A stretch of 8,229 nt of DNA from an uncultured Clostridiaceae bacterium. Lineage in GTDB: Bacteria; Bacillota; Clostridia; Lachnospirales; Lachnospiraceae. Below the pieces are notes generated by a model. The model saw nothing but the letters and a program-made list of their open reading frames with translations. It ran no database searches and had not been told where the DNA came from. The position numbers were made by a program, and so were the translations under genes. Below, in pieces: positions 1-6,398 of the stretch; position 1 is the first letter of the stretch, and each line of letters opens with the position of its first letter. The stretch is from the NCBI GenBank assembly GCA_947175375.1, contig CAMWMT010000096.1, positions 1 to 8,229 on the forward strand. The letters are read 5' to 3'.

Positions 1-52
1 GAGTATCGCCTTGCCAAGGCGAGGGTCGCGGGTTCGAATCCCGTCTCGTGCT
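1..52 (+). tRNA. tRNA-Gly(GCC), 5' end cut off by window
   Basis: This is the 3' part of a glycine tRNA; the acceptor 5' strand and most of the D arm lie outside the window. The anticodon stem is TCGCC (6-10) with GGCGA (18-22), closing the loop TTGCCAA (11-17), so the anticodon GCC is at 13-15 and reads GGC/GGU. A 5-nt variable loop (23-27) is followed by a T arm of GCGGG (28-32) and CCCGT (40-44) around TTCGAAT. The 3' acceptor strand CTCGTGC (45-51) is followed by discriminator U at 52, as expected for bacterial tRNA-Gly. CCA is not encoded, so it must be added by nucleotidyltransferase. An intrinsic terminator lies 12 nt downstream. Confidence 0.95.
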
Positions 53-63
53 CTTTTTATTGG

Positions 64-102
64 GACGGAAACGTTGATCTTGCAATGTTTCCGTCGTTTT
101 TT
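64..102 (+). terminator. Intrinsic terminator of the tRNA unit
   Basis: GACGGAAAC (64-72) pairs perfectly with GTTTCCGTC (87-95). The stem extends inward through GTTG (73-76) and CAAT (83-86), with one G-U pair, leaving a 6-nt loop at 77-82. The 13-bp stem is followed by one G and a run of six T (97-102). This is a textbook Rho-independent terminator ending the tRNA transcript and separating it from the gene cluster that follows. Confidence 0.93.
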
Positions 103-115
103 ATATTTGCAAGTC

Positions 116-133
116 TGAAGACAGTTGAAGACA
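116..133 (+). repeat. Tandem 8-bp direct repeat upstream of promoter
   Basis: TGAAGACA occurs at 116-123 and again at 126-133, separated by GT, so the copies are in register every 10 bp, about one helical turn. The second copy ends 3 bp before the proposed -35 box at 137. This geometry would suit a transcription factor that reads direct repeats, but two copies of an 8-mer could also be chance. No protein can be assigned. Confidence 0.4.
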
Positions 134-136
134 TCG

Positions 137-164
137 TTGCAATCTGCTCCGGATATGTTAGAAT
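137..164 (+). promoter_or_regulatory. Probable sigma-A promoter of the gene cluster
   Basis: The -35 candidate TTGCAA (137-142) is followed by a 16-bp spacer and the -10 candidate TAGAAT (159-164). A TG dinucleotide at 156-157, one base before the -10 hexamer, makes it an extended -10 promoter. Transcription would start near 171, giving a leader of about 20 nt before the start codon at 191. It sits just after the tRNA terminator and is the only reasonable promoter seen before the eight-gene run. Confidence 0.6.
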
Positions 165-190
165 AAACAAGTACATGAAAGAGGTGGCAT

Positions 191-1837
191 ATGAAGATCC
201 TGCTTGCGGCAGTTAATGCAAAATATATCCACTCCAATCTTGCCGTATACAGTCTGAAAGCGACAGCGGCTCCTTTGGGAGTACAGGTGGAGATTGGAGA
301 ATATACAATCAATCAAAAGACAGATGATATTTTAAAAGATCTATACAAAAAGCAGCCGGACATGGTTGCTTTTTCCTGCTACATATGGAACCGTCGGATG
401 GTAGAGGAACTGATCCGGGAGCTTCCGAAAGTGCTGCCAGGTATTCCTCTGTGGGCAGGGGGACCAGAAGTGACTTATGCTGCCCGGGAGTTTCTGGAAG
501 CATGCCCGGAGGCCGCAGGAGTCATGCGGGGCGAAGGAGAAGAAACCTTTTGCCGGCTGGTAGCATATTATATAGAAGGGAATGGAACGCTCTCCGCAAT
601 CCAGGGGCTTACCTGGCGGGAAGAAGATGGTCAGATCCGCGAAAATGAGGCAGTGGAACCAATGGATATGGACCGGATTCCTTTCGCATATGAGAATCTG
701 GAGAGATTTGAACACCGGATCCTATATTATGAATCCAGCAGAGGCTGTCCGTTTCGGTGCAGTTACTGTCTGTCTTCCATTGATCATCAGGTTCGCTTCC
801 GAAGCCTAGAGCTGGTAAAAAAAGAGCTTTCCATATTTTTGGAAGCTCATGTCCCGCAGGTAAAATTTGTGGACAGAACTTTTAATCTGGATCATGGCCG
901 GACCATGGAGTTGTGGCGGTGGATGATGGAACATGACAATGGAGTCACGAATTTTCATTTTGAGATCGGGGCGGACCGGCTTTCAGAAGAAGAGCTGAAT
1001 CTCATGAGTCGAATGCGTCCGGGGCTGATTCAGCTGGAGATCGGTGTCCAGTCTACCAATGAAGATACGATTCATGAGATCGACCGGACCATGGATCTGG
1101 AACGGTTGAAAACAGTGGTTCAGAAGATCAAAGAGTTTCATAATATTCATCAGCATCTGGATCTGATCGCCGGACTTCCCGGGGAAGATCTGGAAAGCTT
1201 CCGGCGTTCCTTTGATGAGATCTATGCCCTGGAGCCGGAACAGCTGCAGCTTGGATTTTTAAAGGTGCTCAAGGGATCAAAGATGTATGAGAAAGCTTCT
1301 GATTACGGAATCCTTTGTCATAACGAGCCGCCCTATGAAGTGCTGAAGACAGACTGGCTTTCCTATGAGGAGATCCTTCTGTTAAAAGGTGTGGAGGAGA
1401 TGACAGAGGTCTACTATAACAGCCACCAATTTGAACAGACTCTTAAGAAAGTGCTTGAAAGGTATGAATCTCCATTTGATTTCTTTCATGAACTTGCGGT
1501 ATATTATGAAGACAAAGGATATCATCAGATTCATCATTCTCGTATGGCAAGATATGAGATCCTGCGTGAATGGCTGCAGCAGAAGGGATGGATGAGCGCA
1601 GTCTTTGACCAGTGCATGATCTATGACCTGTATGCCCGGGAGCATCTGAAGAGCCGTCCGTCTTTTGCGACAGATCTGCGTCCTTACCGTCAGCAGTTGA
1701 AGGAATACGAAAAGGATTATGGAAAACAGGTTCACGTCGAAGTATTTTTATGTGAGGACGGGCCGCGCTATGTGCTGTTCGATTATCAGAAGCGGGACCC
1801 TCTTACAAAGGAAGCGCATGTGGAGGTATTGCATTGA
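191..1837 (+). CDS. B12-binding-type radical SAM protein (DUF4080 class)
   Basis: This 548-residue protein has the layout of cobalamin-binding-type radical SAM enzymes. An N-terminal Rossmann-like region (about 1-125) includes the strand MKILLAAVNAKYIHSN and the loop AGGPEVTY (89-96). I see no DxHxxG cobalamin-ligating motif, as in many members of this class. The radical SAM core starts at RGCPFRCSYC, whose cysteines C186, C190 and C193 form the CxxxCxxC site for a [4Fe-4S] cluster that cleaves S-adenosylmethionine. Further core segments include KFVDRTFN (225-232), FEIGADRL (257-264), LEIGVQS (282-288) and DLIAGLPGED (324-333). The C-terminal part from about 375 resembles the DUF4080 domain common in Clostridia and Bacteroidetes. 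Substrate is unknown. The ATG follows AAAGAGGTGG at 178-187. The stop TGA overlaps the TTG start of nth, so the two are probably translationally coupled. Confidence 0.88.
   Translation: MKILLAAVNAKYIHSNLAVYSLKATAAPLGVQVEIGEYTINQKTDDILKDLYKKQPDMVAFSCYIWNRRMVEELIRELPKVLPGIPLWAGGPEVTYAAREFLEACPEAAGVMRGEGEETFCRLVAYYIEGNGTLSAIQGLTWREEDGQIRENEAVEPMDMDRIPFAYENLERFEHRILYYESSRGCPFRCSYCLSSIDHQVRFRSLELVKKELSIFLEAHVPQVKFVDRTFNLDHGRTMELWRWMMEHDNGVTNFHFEIGADRLSEEELNLMSRMRPGLIQLEIGVQSTNEDTIHEIDRTMDLERLKTVVQKIKEFHNIHQHLDLIAGLPGEDLESFRRSFDEIYALEPEQLQLGFLKVLKGSKMYEKASDYGILCHNEPPYEVLKTDWLSYEEILLLKGVEEMTEVYYNSHQFEQTLKKVLERYESPFDFFHELAVYYEDKGYHQIHHSRMARYEILREWLQQKGWMSAVFDQCMIYDLYAREHLKSRPSFATDLRPYRQQLKEYEKDYGKQVHVEVFLCEDGPRYVLFDYQKRDPLTKEAHVEVLH
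1822..1836 (+). promoter_or_regulatory. Ribosome site fixing the TTG start of nth
   Basis: GGAGG at 1822-1826 lies 7 nt before TTG at 1834, within the last codons of the radical SAM gene. There is no in-frame ATG nearby that keeps the conserved N terminus. With this start the catalytic and cluster residues fall at the same numbers as in E. coli endonuclease III, which supports TTG as the true start. Confidence 0.8.
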
Positions 1838-2469
1838 CGAAGAGAACAAAGGAGATCCTGAATCTGCTGGATGAGCAGTATGGGACAGAATATATCTGTT
1901 ATCTGAATTATGAGACTCCGTGGCAGCTTCTGATCGCCACCATACTGAGCGCCCAGTGTACCGATGCCAGAGTGAATCTTGTGACAAAGACGCTTTTTCA
2001 GAAATATGACACGTTGGAAAAATTTGCGTCTGCCAGTCTGCCGGAGTTGGAAGAGGATATCCGCTCCACTGGTTTCTATCACAATAAGGCGAAAAATATC
2101 ATTGCCTGCACCAAAAGACTGGTTGAGGTATATCATGGGAAGGTTCCGAGTGATCTGGAGGCTCTGACTTCTCTGGCTGGTGTTGGCAGAAAGACGGCAA
2201 ATGTGATCCGCGGAAATATCTATCATGAACCCAGTGTGGTCGTGGATACTCATGTGAAACGAATCTCCAGAAAACTGGGACTCACGAAAGAAGAAGATCC
2301 AGAAAAGATCGAGTATGACCTGATGAAAAAGCTTCCGAAGGATCACTGGATCCTGTGGAATATCCATATTATTACATTTGGGAGGACCATCTGCACGGCG
2401 AGAAGCCCAAAGTGTCAGGAATGTTTTCTGACCAGATACTGTAAAGGATACAAAAAAGATGATAAGTGA
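1834..2469 (+). CDS. nth: Endonuclease III, DNA glycosylase/AP lyase
   Basis: This 211-residue protein removes oxidised pyrimidines from DNA and nicks at the resulting abasic site by beta-elimination, starting base excision repair. It is full length for the family. Q41 in ILSAQCTDARVN matches the base-intercalating glutamine region. The helix-hairpin-helix is LAGVGRKTANV (114-124), with catalytic Lys120, and the catalytic aspartate is Asp138 in VVVDTHV. The C-terminal [4Fe-4S] loop is C187-x6-C194-x2-C197-x5-C203. These positions equal the classical E. coli numbering. The start is TTG, with GGAGG 7 nt upstream. The gene overlaps the radical SAM gene by 4 nt and the next exonuclease gene by 11 nt, so the three are likely co-translated. 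Confidence 0.96.
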   Translation: MTKRTKEILNLLDEQYGTEYICYLNYETPWQLLIATILSAQCTDARVNLVTKTLFQKYDTLEKFASASLPELEEDIRSTGFYHNKAKNIIACTKRLVEVYHGKVPSDLEALTSLAGVGRKTANVIRGNIYHEPSVVVDTHVKRISRKLGLTKEEDPEKIEYDLMKKLPKDHWILWNIHIITFGRTICTARSPKCQECFLTRYCKGYKKDDK

Positions 2470-3172
2470 TTACATAGCGGTGGATGTGGAGACAACAGGC
2501 CTAAATCCGGTAAGGGATAAGCTCCTGGAGATCGGAGCGGTAAAGGTCTGTCAGGGAAAGCCCATAGAGACCTATAACGTTCTGATCAATACAGAGCTCC
2601 CGGTACCTGCGAGAATACAGGAACTGACAGGAATTACGGATGAGATGCGAAAGACCGGAGAAAAAGCAGGAAAAGCCATCCAGGAATTTATCAGATTCAG
2701 AGGAGATCTTCCGGTAGTGGGCCATAATGTGATCTTCGATTTTGGATTTTTAAAACAGACCGCAGTGAATGAAGGCTGTTCCTTTGAGGCAGAGGCGTTA
2801 GATACGCTGAAGATCGCCAGGAGAGTTCTTCCCGGACTTCCGTCGAAGTCACTGGGCGCCATGTGTTCCTATTACGGAATCGACCCGGGAAATGCGCATC
2901 GGGCATTGGACGATGCCTGTTCCGCGCATGAACTTTTAAAAAAGATGTGGGAAGAATTCGGTCAGGCAGACCCAGGGGCATTTCTGCTTCAAAAGCTTGA
3001 ATATATAGCAAAAAAACAGAGCCCGATTACAAAAGCACAAAAAGGATACTTGAATGATCTGGTGAAATATCATAAAATAGAGTTGAATACCCGGATTGAG
3101 GATATGACAAAAAGTGAGGCTTCCCGCATGATCGATCATATTATTTCGCAGTATGGGAAGATTCGGTGGTAG
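2459..3172 (+). CDS. DEDDh 3'-5' exonuclease (DnaQ-like) with C-terminal extension
   Basis: This 237-residue protein has an RNase T/DnaQ fold at about 3-165. All catalytic residues are present: Asp9 and Glu11 in AVDVETTGL (Exo I), Asp94 in GHNVIFDFGFL (Exo II), and His147 and Asp152 in HRALDDA (Exo III, DEDDh subtype). It should remove nucleotides from 3' ends using two metal ions. The family includes the DNA polymerase III epsilon subunit and the PolC exonuclease domain, but this stand-alone protein is more likely an accessory nuclease for repair or nucleic acid turnover. Residues about 170-237 form an extra charged helical tail with ITKAQKGYLNDL (190-201) and MTKSEASRMI (216-225), a small module I cannot name securely. 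The ATG lies inside the end of nth, 10 nt after AAAGGA (2443-2448). Substrate preference cannot be read from the sequence. Confidence 0.9.
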   Translation: MISDYIAVDVETTGLNPVRDKLLEIGAVKVCQGKPIETYNVLINTELPVPARIQELTGITDEMRKTGEKAGKAIQEFIRFRGDLPVVGHNVIFDFGFLKQTAVNEGCSFEAEALDTLKIARRVLPGLPSKSLGAMCSYYGIDPGNAHRALDDACSAHELLKKMWEEFGQADPGAFLLQKLEYIAKKQSPITKAQKGYLNDLVKYHKIELNTRIEDMTKSEASRMIDHIISQYGKIRW

Positions 3173-3187
3173 AAAGGACGGGATAAG

Positions 3188-3289
3188 ATGAATTTTTATA
3201 ATGATAAAACGCGGAGAAAGATAGCGGCGGTGATTGTTGTGGTACTAGTGCTTGCCATGGTACTTCCGCTTCTGTTATCTGCTTTGTGA
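3188..3289 (+). CDS. 33-residue single-span membrane microprotein
   Basis: This short reading frame fills the gap between the exonuclease and VanW genes. ATG at 3188 is preceded by GAAAGGA (3172-3178), 9 nt away, and the TGA stop is at 3287-3289. The peptide has a polar, basic N terminus, MNFYNDKTRRK, followed by a strongly hydrophobic stretch from residue 12 to the end (IAAVIVVVLVLAMVLP, then LLLSAL), enough for one membrane helix with its N terminus inside by the positive-inside rule. It is not a signal peptide attached to anything, since it stops right after the helix. Size and layout recall Firmicutes microproteins such as the stressosome-linked Prli42 or DUF4044 peptides, but I see no clear sequence match. 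Good ribosome site, tight spacing and non-random composition support a real gene; function is unknown. Confidence 0.72.
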   Translation: MNFYNDKTRRKIAAVIVVVLVLAMVLPLLLSAL

Positions 3290-3306
3290 TCTGGAGGAGA
3301 AGAAAG

Positions 3307-4767
3307 ATGAAAAAGTATATGAAGAAACTGTGTGTTGGAGTCTGCCTGTTTCTGCTGTGTGCAGGGATGCCTGTGTTTGCAGAAGAAGCGACGATCCTGA
3401 ATGGTGTGAAGATTGACGGTGTAGATGTCTCCGGAATGACCCGGTCAGAAGCGGTCACGGCTCTTAAGGCTTATGAAAAAGAGGTGGGAGAACAGACGCT
3501 TGTCCTGAAGATCGGAGATGAAACCGTGGAAACTGATCTTTCCAGCCTTGGCATTTCCTGCAGTGAAACAGATGCTGTGAACGAAGCGATGGGGATTGGC
3601 AGAACCGGTAATATTGTAAAGCGATACAAGGATCAGAAGGACTTGCAGCACAGTGGAAAAGAATTTTCACTGAGCTGGACAGCAGATGAGAAGCTTGTGA
3701 AGTCCTTTGTAGAGGAAAACTGCACGGTATTTGACCGGGAAGCAGAAAATGCATCCCTGAGCCGTTCCAACGGAGAATTCCAGTTCGTGTCAGGTAAGCA
3801 GGGGCTTGTGTTGGATGTGGCTAGTTCTGTACAGACGATCATGGAATATGTGGCTGACAGCTGGTCTCCGCATTCTACGGACAGCACGGTGGAACTGAAG
3901 ACAAAGATCACGGAACCGGAAGGAAGCGCAGAGGAACTTGCGAATGTAACAGACCTTCTTGGAAGCTTTACGACTAGCTTTTCCACATCAAGTTCCAACC
4001 GGTGCATGAATGTCAGCAGTGGCGCGGAGCATATCAATGGAACGGTTCTGTATCCGGGTGAGAGCTTTTCTACTTATGAAACTGTGTCACCGTTTACGAC
4101 AGAGAACGGATATGCCATGGCAGGTTCCTATCTGAACGGCGAGGTCGTTGATAGCATGGGAGGCGGCATCTGTCAGGTGTCCACAACTTTATATAATGCG
4201 GTGCTCCGGGCGGAACTGGAGGTAACGGAGCGTTCTCCGCATTCCATGACGGTCCATTATGTAGAGCTGTCCGAAGATGCGGCGATTGCAGGTACCTATA
4301 AGGATTTTAAATTTGTAAATTCTACCTCATATCCCATCTACATAGAAGGATATACAACATCAGATAAGAAGATTACATTTAATATCTATGGAAAAGAGAC
4401 CAGAGACAGCAACCGGACCATTTCCTTTGAGAGCGTGAAGGTCAGTAATGTGGGAGGCGGCACGGTGCTGACAGAAAACGGCGGCCTGCCCCTTGGCTAT
4501 AAATCTGCATCCAAAGGGCAGCAAGGATATGTGGCGGAGCTCTATAAGATTGTAAAGGTAAATGGAGTCGAGACAGAGCGGATTAAAGTGAACAAGAGTA
4601 ACTATAAAGGAAGTGACCGGGTAGTGACTTACGGTACGGCAGGAGATCCGGTACTGGCCGAGAATCTCAGGGCAGCGATCGCGCTTCAGGATGAGGCGCT
4701 GGCGGATGCGAACATAGCAGGTGTCGTTCCCGCGGCTCCTGAACCTGCACCTGCGCCGGCAGAATAG
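3307..4767 (+). CDS. Secreted VanW family protein with G5-like domain
   Basis: This 486-residue exported protein starts at ATG 3307, 9 nt after GGAGG (3293-3297). An upstream in-frame GTG at 3286 has no ribosome site of its own and would spoil the signal peptide. Residues 1-25 are a type I signal peptide (KK-rich, hydrophobic core, cleavage near VFA|EE). Residues about 30-205 contain the putative peptidoglycan-binding repeats found before VanW domains (NGVKIDGVDVSGMTRSEA). The VanW domain covers about 215-350, with its hallmark GGGICQVSTTLYNAVL (285-300, Cys289) and RSPHSMTVHYV. A G5-like segment (about 374-446, ending RVVTYGTAG) and a Pro/Ala tail (PAAPEPAPAPAE) follow. VanW was named from vancomycin-resistance clusters, but its biochemical role is unknown and it gives no reason to predict resistance here. 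A cell-wall-associated role is likely. The next gene starts 13 nt after its stop. Confidence 0.9.
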   Translation: MKKYMKKLCVGVCLFLLCAGMPVFAEEATILNGVKIDGVDVSGMTRSEAVTALKAYEKEVGEQTLVLKIGDETVETDLSSLGISCSETDAVNEAMGIGRTGNIVKRYKDQKDLQHSGKEFSLSWTADEKLVKSFVEENCTVFDREAENASLSRSNGEFQFVSGKQGLVLDVASSVQTIMEYVADSWSPHSTDSTVELKTKITEPEGSAEELANVTDLLGSFTTSFSTSSSNRCMNVSSGAEHINGTVLYPGESFSTYETVSPFTTENGYAMAGSYLNGEVVDSMGGGICQVSTTLYNAVLRAELEVTERSPHSMTVHYVELSEDAAIAGTYKDFKFVNSTSYPIYIEGYTTSDKKITFNIYGKETRDSNRTISFESVKVSNVGGGTVLTENGGLPLGYKSASKGQQGYVAELYKIVKVNGVETERIKVNKSNYKGSDRVVTYGTAGDPVLAENLRAAIALQDEALADANIAGVVPAAPEPAPAPAE

Positions 4768-4780
4768 AGAAGGTGGACAT

Positions 4781-5773
4781 ATGGAGATAGGAAAGGTTCC
4801 TGAGAATGTACTGAAGCGTGCCATATTCAGACAGATCCATACGAAACGCAGGGAAGTTCTGGTCGGGGCTGGCGTGGGAGAGGACTGTGCGGCAGTACAG
4901 CTAGCGCCTGATGAAGTGTTCGTGCTTTCTACCGACCCCATTACAGGATCAACAAAGGATACCGGAAGACTGGCGGTCCAGATCACTGCTAATGATCTGG
5001 CCAGTGCAGGAGCAGAACCGGTTGGAATCCTTCTAACCGTCCTTCTTCCGCCTTCTGCAGATGAACCCTTGATTAGAGAACTGATGCAGGAGGTAGAGAG
5101 TGCCTGCGAGGAACTCCATATACAGGCTATGGGAGGCCATACAGAGATCACGGCAGCAGTGAATCAGCCTTTACTTTCTGTGACAGGTGTTGGAAAGGTA
5201 AAAAAGAACTGCCTTGTGACGACCGGAGGCGCAAGGCCGGGGGATGATGTCGTAGTATCCAAGTGGATCGGTGTGGAAGGGACTTCAATCATTGCAAAGG
5301 AGAAGGAAGAAGAACTTCTGAAACGTTTTCCACGCTCTCTTGTAGAAGAGGCTAAAGGATTTGACCGGTATCTTTCCGTTGTGCCGGAAGCAGCCCTTGC
5401 AGTGAAGTCCGGTGTCAGTGCCATGCATGACGTGACGGAAGGTGGGATCTATGGCGCTCTGTGGGAGCTGGCAGAGGCGTCTGGCGTCGGGCTGGAGATC
5501 GACCTGAAAGCCATACCGATTCGTCAGGAAACCGTGGAGATCTGTGAATATTACCGGCTAAATCCATATCAGCTCATATCTAGCGGCTGCATGCTGATGA
5601 CTTCTGCAGACGGACATCAGCTAGTCCGCGTATTAAAGAAAGCCGGGATACCAGCAACGTTGATCGGACGCTGCGTAGAAGGAAAAGCGAAGAAGATCAT
5701 AAACGGCGAAGATGAAGCATATCTGGAACGACCAAAGACGGACGAGCTGTATAAGATCTATGAGAGTCATTGA
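4781..5773 (+). CDS. AIR-synthase-fold protein, HypE-like but lacking the HypE C terminus
   Basis: This 330-residue protein belongs to the PurM/HypE/SelD/ThiL ATP-binding superfamily. N-terminal domain marks are GVGEDCAAVQ (31-40), STDPITGS (50-57), NDLASAGAEPVGI (71-83) and GGHTEIT (118-124). C-terminal domain marks are HDVTEGGIYGALWELA (216-231) and the SSG turn (267-269). These enzymes use ATP to activate an oxygen or carboxamide group. It most resembles HypE, which makes the cyanide ligand of [NiFe] hydrogenases, but true HypE ends in a Pro-Arg-Ile-Cys tail with the reactive cysteine; this protein ends DELYKIYESH, and no other hyp gene is nearby. Its substrate is therefore open. ATG 4781 is chosen because AGAAGGTGG (4768-4776) precedes it; an upstream ATG-equivalent at 4721 only overlaps the VanW coding tail. 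Databases often name such proteins simply AIR synthase family or hydrogenase maturation factor. Confidence 0.85.
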   Translation: MEIGKVPENVLKRAIFRQIHTKRREVLVGAGVGEDCAAVQLAPDEVFVLSTDPITGSTKDTGRLAVQITANDLASAGAEPVGILLTVLLPPSADEPLIRELMQEVESACEELHIQAMGGHTEITAAVNQPLLSVTGVGKVKKNCLVTTGGARPGDDVVVSKWIGVEGTSIIAKEKEEELLKRFPRSLVEEAKGFDRYLSVVPEAALAVKSGVSAMHDVTEGGIYGALWELAEASGVGLEIDLKAIPIRQETVEICEYYRLNPYQLISSGCMLMTSADGHQLVRVLKKAGIPATLIGRCVEGKAKKIINGEDEAYLERPKTDELYKIYESH

Positions 5774-5858
5774 AGGACAACGGTTCTTAACAAAAACGGT
5801 CTGCTCAGCATGAGCTTCGTAAAAAGGAACGGCGGCAATCGAGAGGAGAGAACGGAGT

Positions 5859-6356
5859 ATGGCACTGAACGTCGTGCTGTATGAGCCGGAGATACCGGCT
5901 AATACGGGAAATATTGGTAGGACCTGTGTGGCGACCGGGACCAGACTGCACCTGATCGAGCCTCTGGGGTTCCGGCTTGGGGAAAAGGAACTTCGAAGGG
6001 CCGGAATGGATTACTGGAAGGATCTGGATGTGTCGGTATATGTGGACTACGAAGATTTTCTTAAGAAGAATCCGGGAGCCAGGATCTATATGGCGACGAC
6101 AAAAGGTCCTAATGTGTATACCGACGTCCGGTTTGAGCCGGACTGTTATCTTATGTTTGGGAAAGAAAGTGCAGGGATACCGGAAGAGATCCTGCGGGAC
6201 CATCAGGAAGATGCCATTAGGATTCCGATGAATCCTATGATTCGTTCTCTTAATCTTTCCAATTCCGTTGCGATTGTATTATACGAGGCTTTACGACAGC
6301 AGAATTTTGCGCATATGCAGCTGACCGGACAGCTTACAAAATACGAATGGGATTGA
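5859..6356 (+). CDS. trmL: tRNA (cytidine/uridine-34-2'-O)-methyltransferase
   Basis: This 165-residue SPOUT-class enzyme methylates the 2'-hydroxyl of the wobble nucleotide 34, shown in E. coli for the two tRNA-Leu species reading UUR codons, using S-adenosylmethionine. Full length for TrmL (YibK/CspR). All three SpoU motifs are visible: NTGNIGRTCVATGTRLHLIEP region at 15-35 (motif 1, with Arg21), YLMFGKESAGIP at 97-108 (motif 2, with Glu103), and IPMNPMIRSLNLSNSVAIVL at 122-141 (motif 3), which form the C-terminal trefoil knot holding the cofactor. It lacks extra RNA-binding domains, as expected for TrmL, and should act as a homodimer. The ATG follows GAGAGGAGAG (5841-5850). The 85-nt gap upstream holds a small hairpin (5803-5815) without a T run and no recognisable promoter, so it is probably still part of the upstream transcript. 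Confidence 0.95.
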   Translation: MALNVVLYEPEIPANTGNIGRTCVATGTRLHLIEPLGFRLGEKELRRAGMDYWKDLDVSVYVDYEDFLKKNPGARIYMATTKGPNVYTDVRFEPDCYLMFGKESAGIPEEILRDHQEDAIRIPMNPMIRSLNLSNSVAIVLYEALRQQNFAHMQLTGQLTKYEWD

Positions 6357-6398
6357 ACGCGTAAGGATACGGGGAAGATGCAGTAGAGGAGGGGAGTT

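Noticed and set aside
1..52. tRNA-Gly 3' end as an integration site (attB/attL)
   Set aside because: No integrase, no repeated copy of the tRNA 3' end and only housekeeping-type genes follow; the terminator is intact directly after it.
1786..2367. 193-codon open frame on the - strand opposite nth
   Set aside because: The + strand carries an intact endonuclease III with every catalytic residue; the antisense frame has no family features.
3286..3306. Upstream GTG start for the VanW gene, giving seven more residues
   Set aside because: It overlaps the stop of the microprotein, has no ribosome site, and the GGAGG at 3293-3297 clearly serves ATG 3307, which gives a clean signal peptide.
3349..3369. 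Cys18 in the VanW signal peptide as a lipobox
   Set aside because: The residues before it (FLL) and after it do not match L-[AS]-[GA]-C, while a type I site VFA|EE fits well.
4721..4780. Earlier in-frame start for the AIR-synthase-like gene
   Set aside because: It lies inside the VanW coding tail in another frame, encodes a non-family sequence and lacks a ribosome site; ATG 4781 has AGAAGGTGG just before it.
4360..5151. 263-codon open frame on the - strand
   Set aside because: It is opposite two well-supported genes, its sequence resembles no family, and it has no ribosome site; it is a composition-driven shadow.
5803..5815. Hairpin GCTCA-GCA-TGAGC between the AIR-synthase-like gene and trmL as a terminator
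   Set aside because: The stem is only 5 bp and no T run follows.
6290..6318. Possible internal promoter (TTTACG with CATATG/ATATGC) before the hydrolase gene
   Set aside because: The -10 match is poor at any allowed spacing and it lies within trmL coding sequence.
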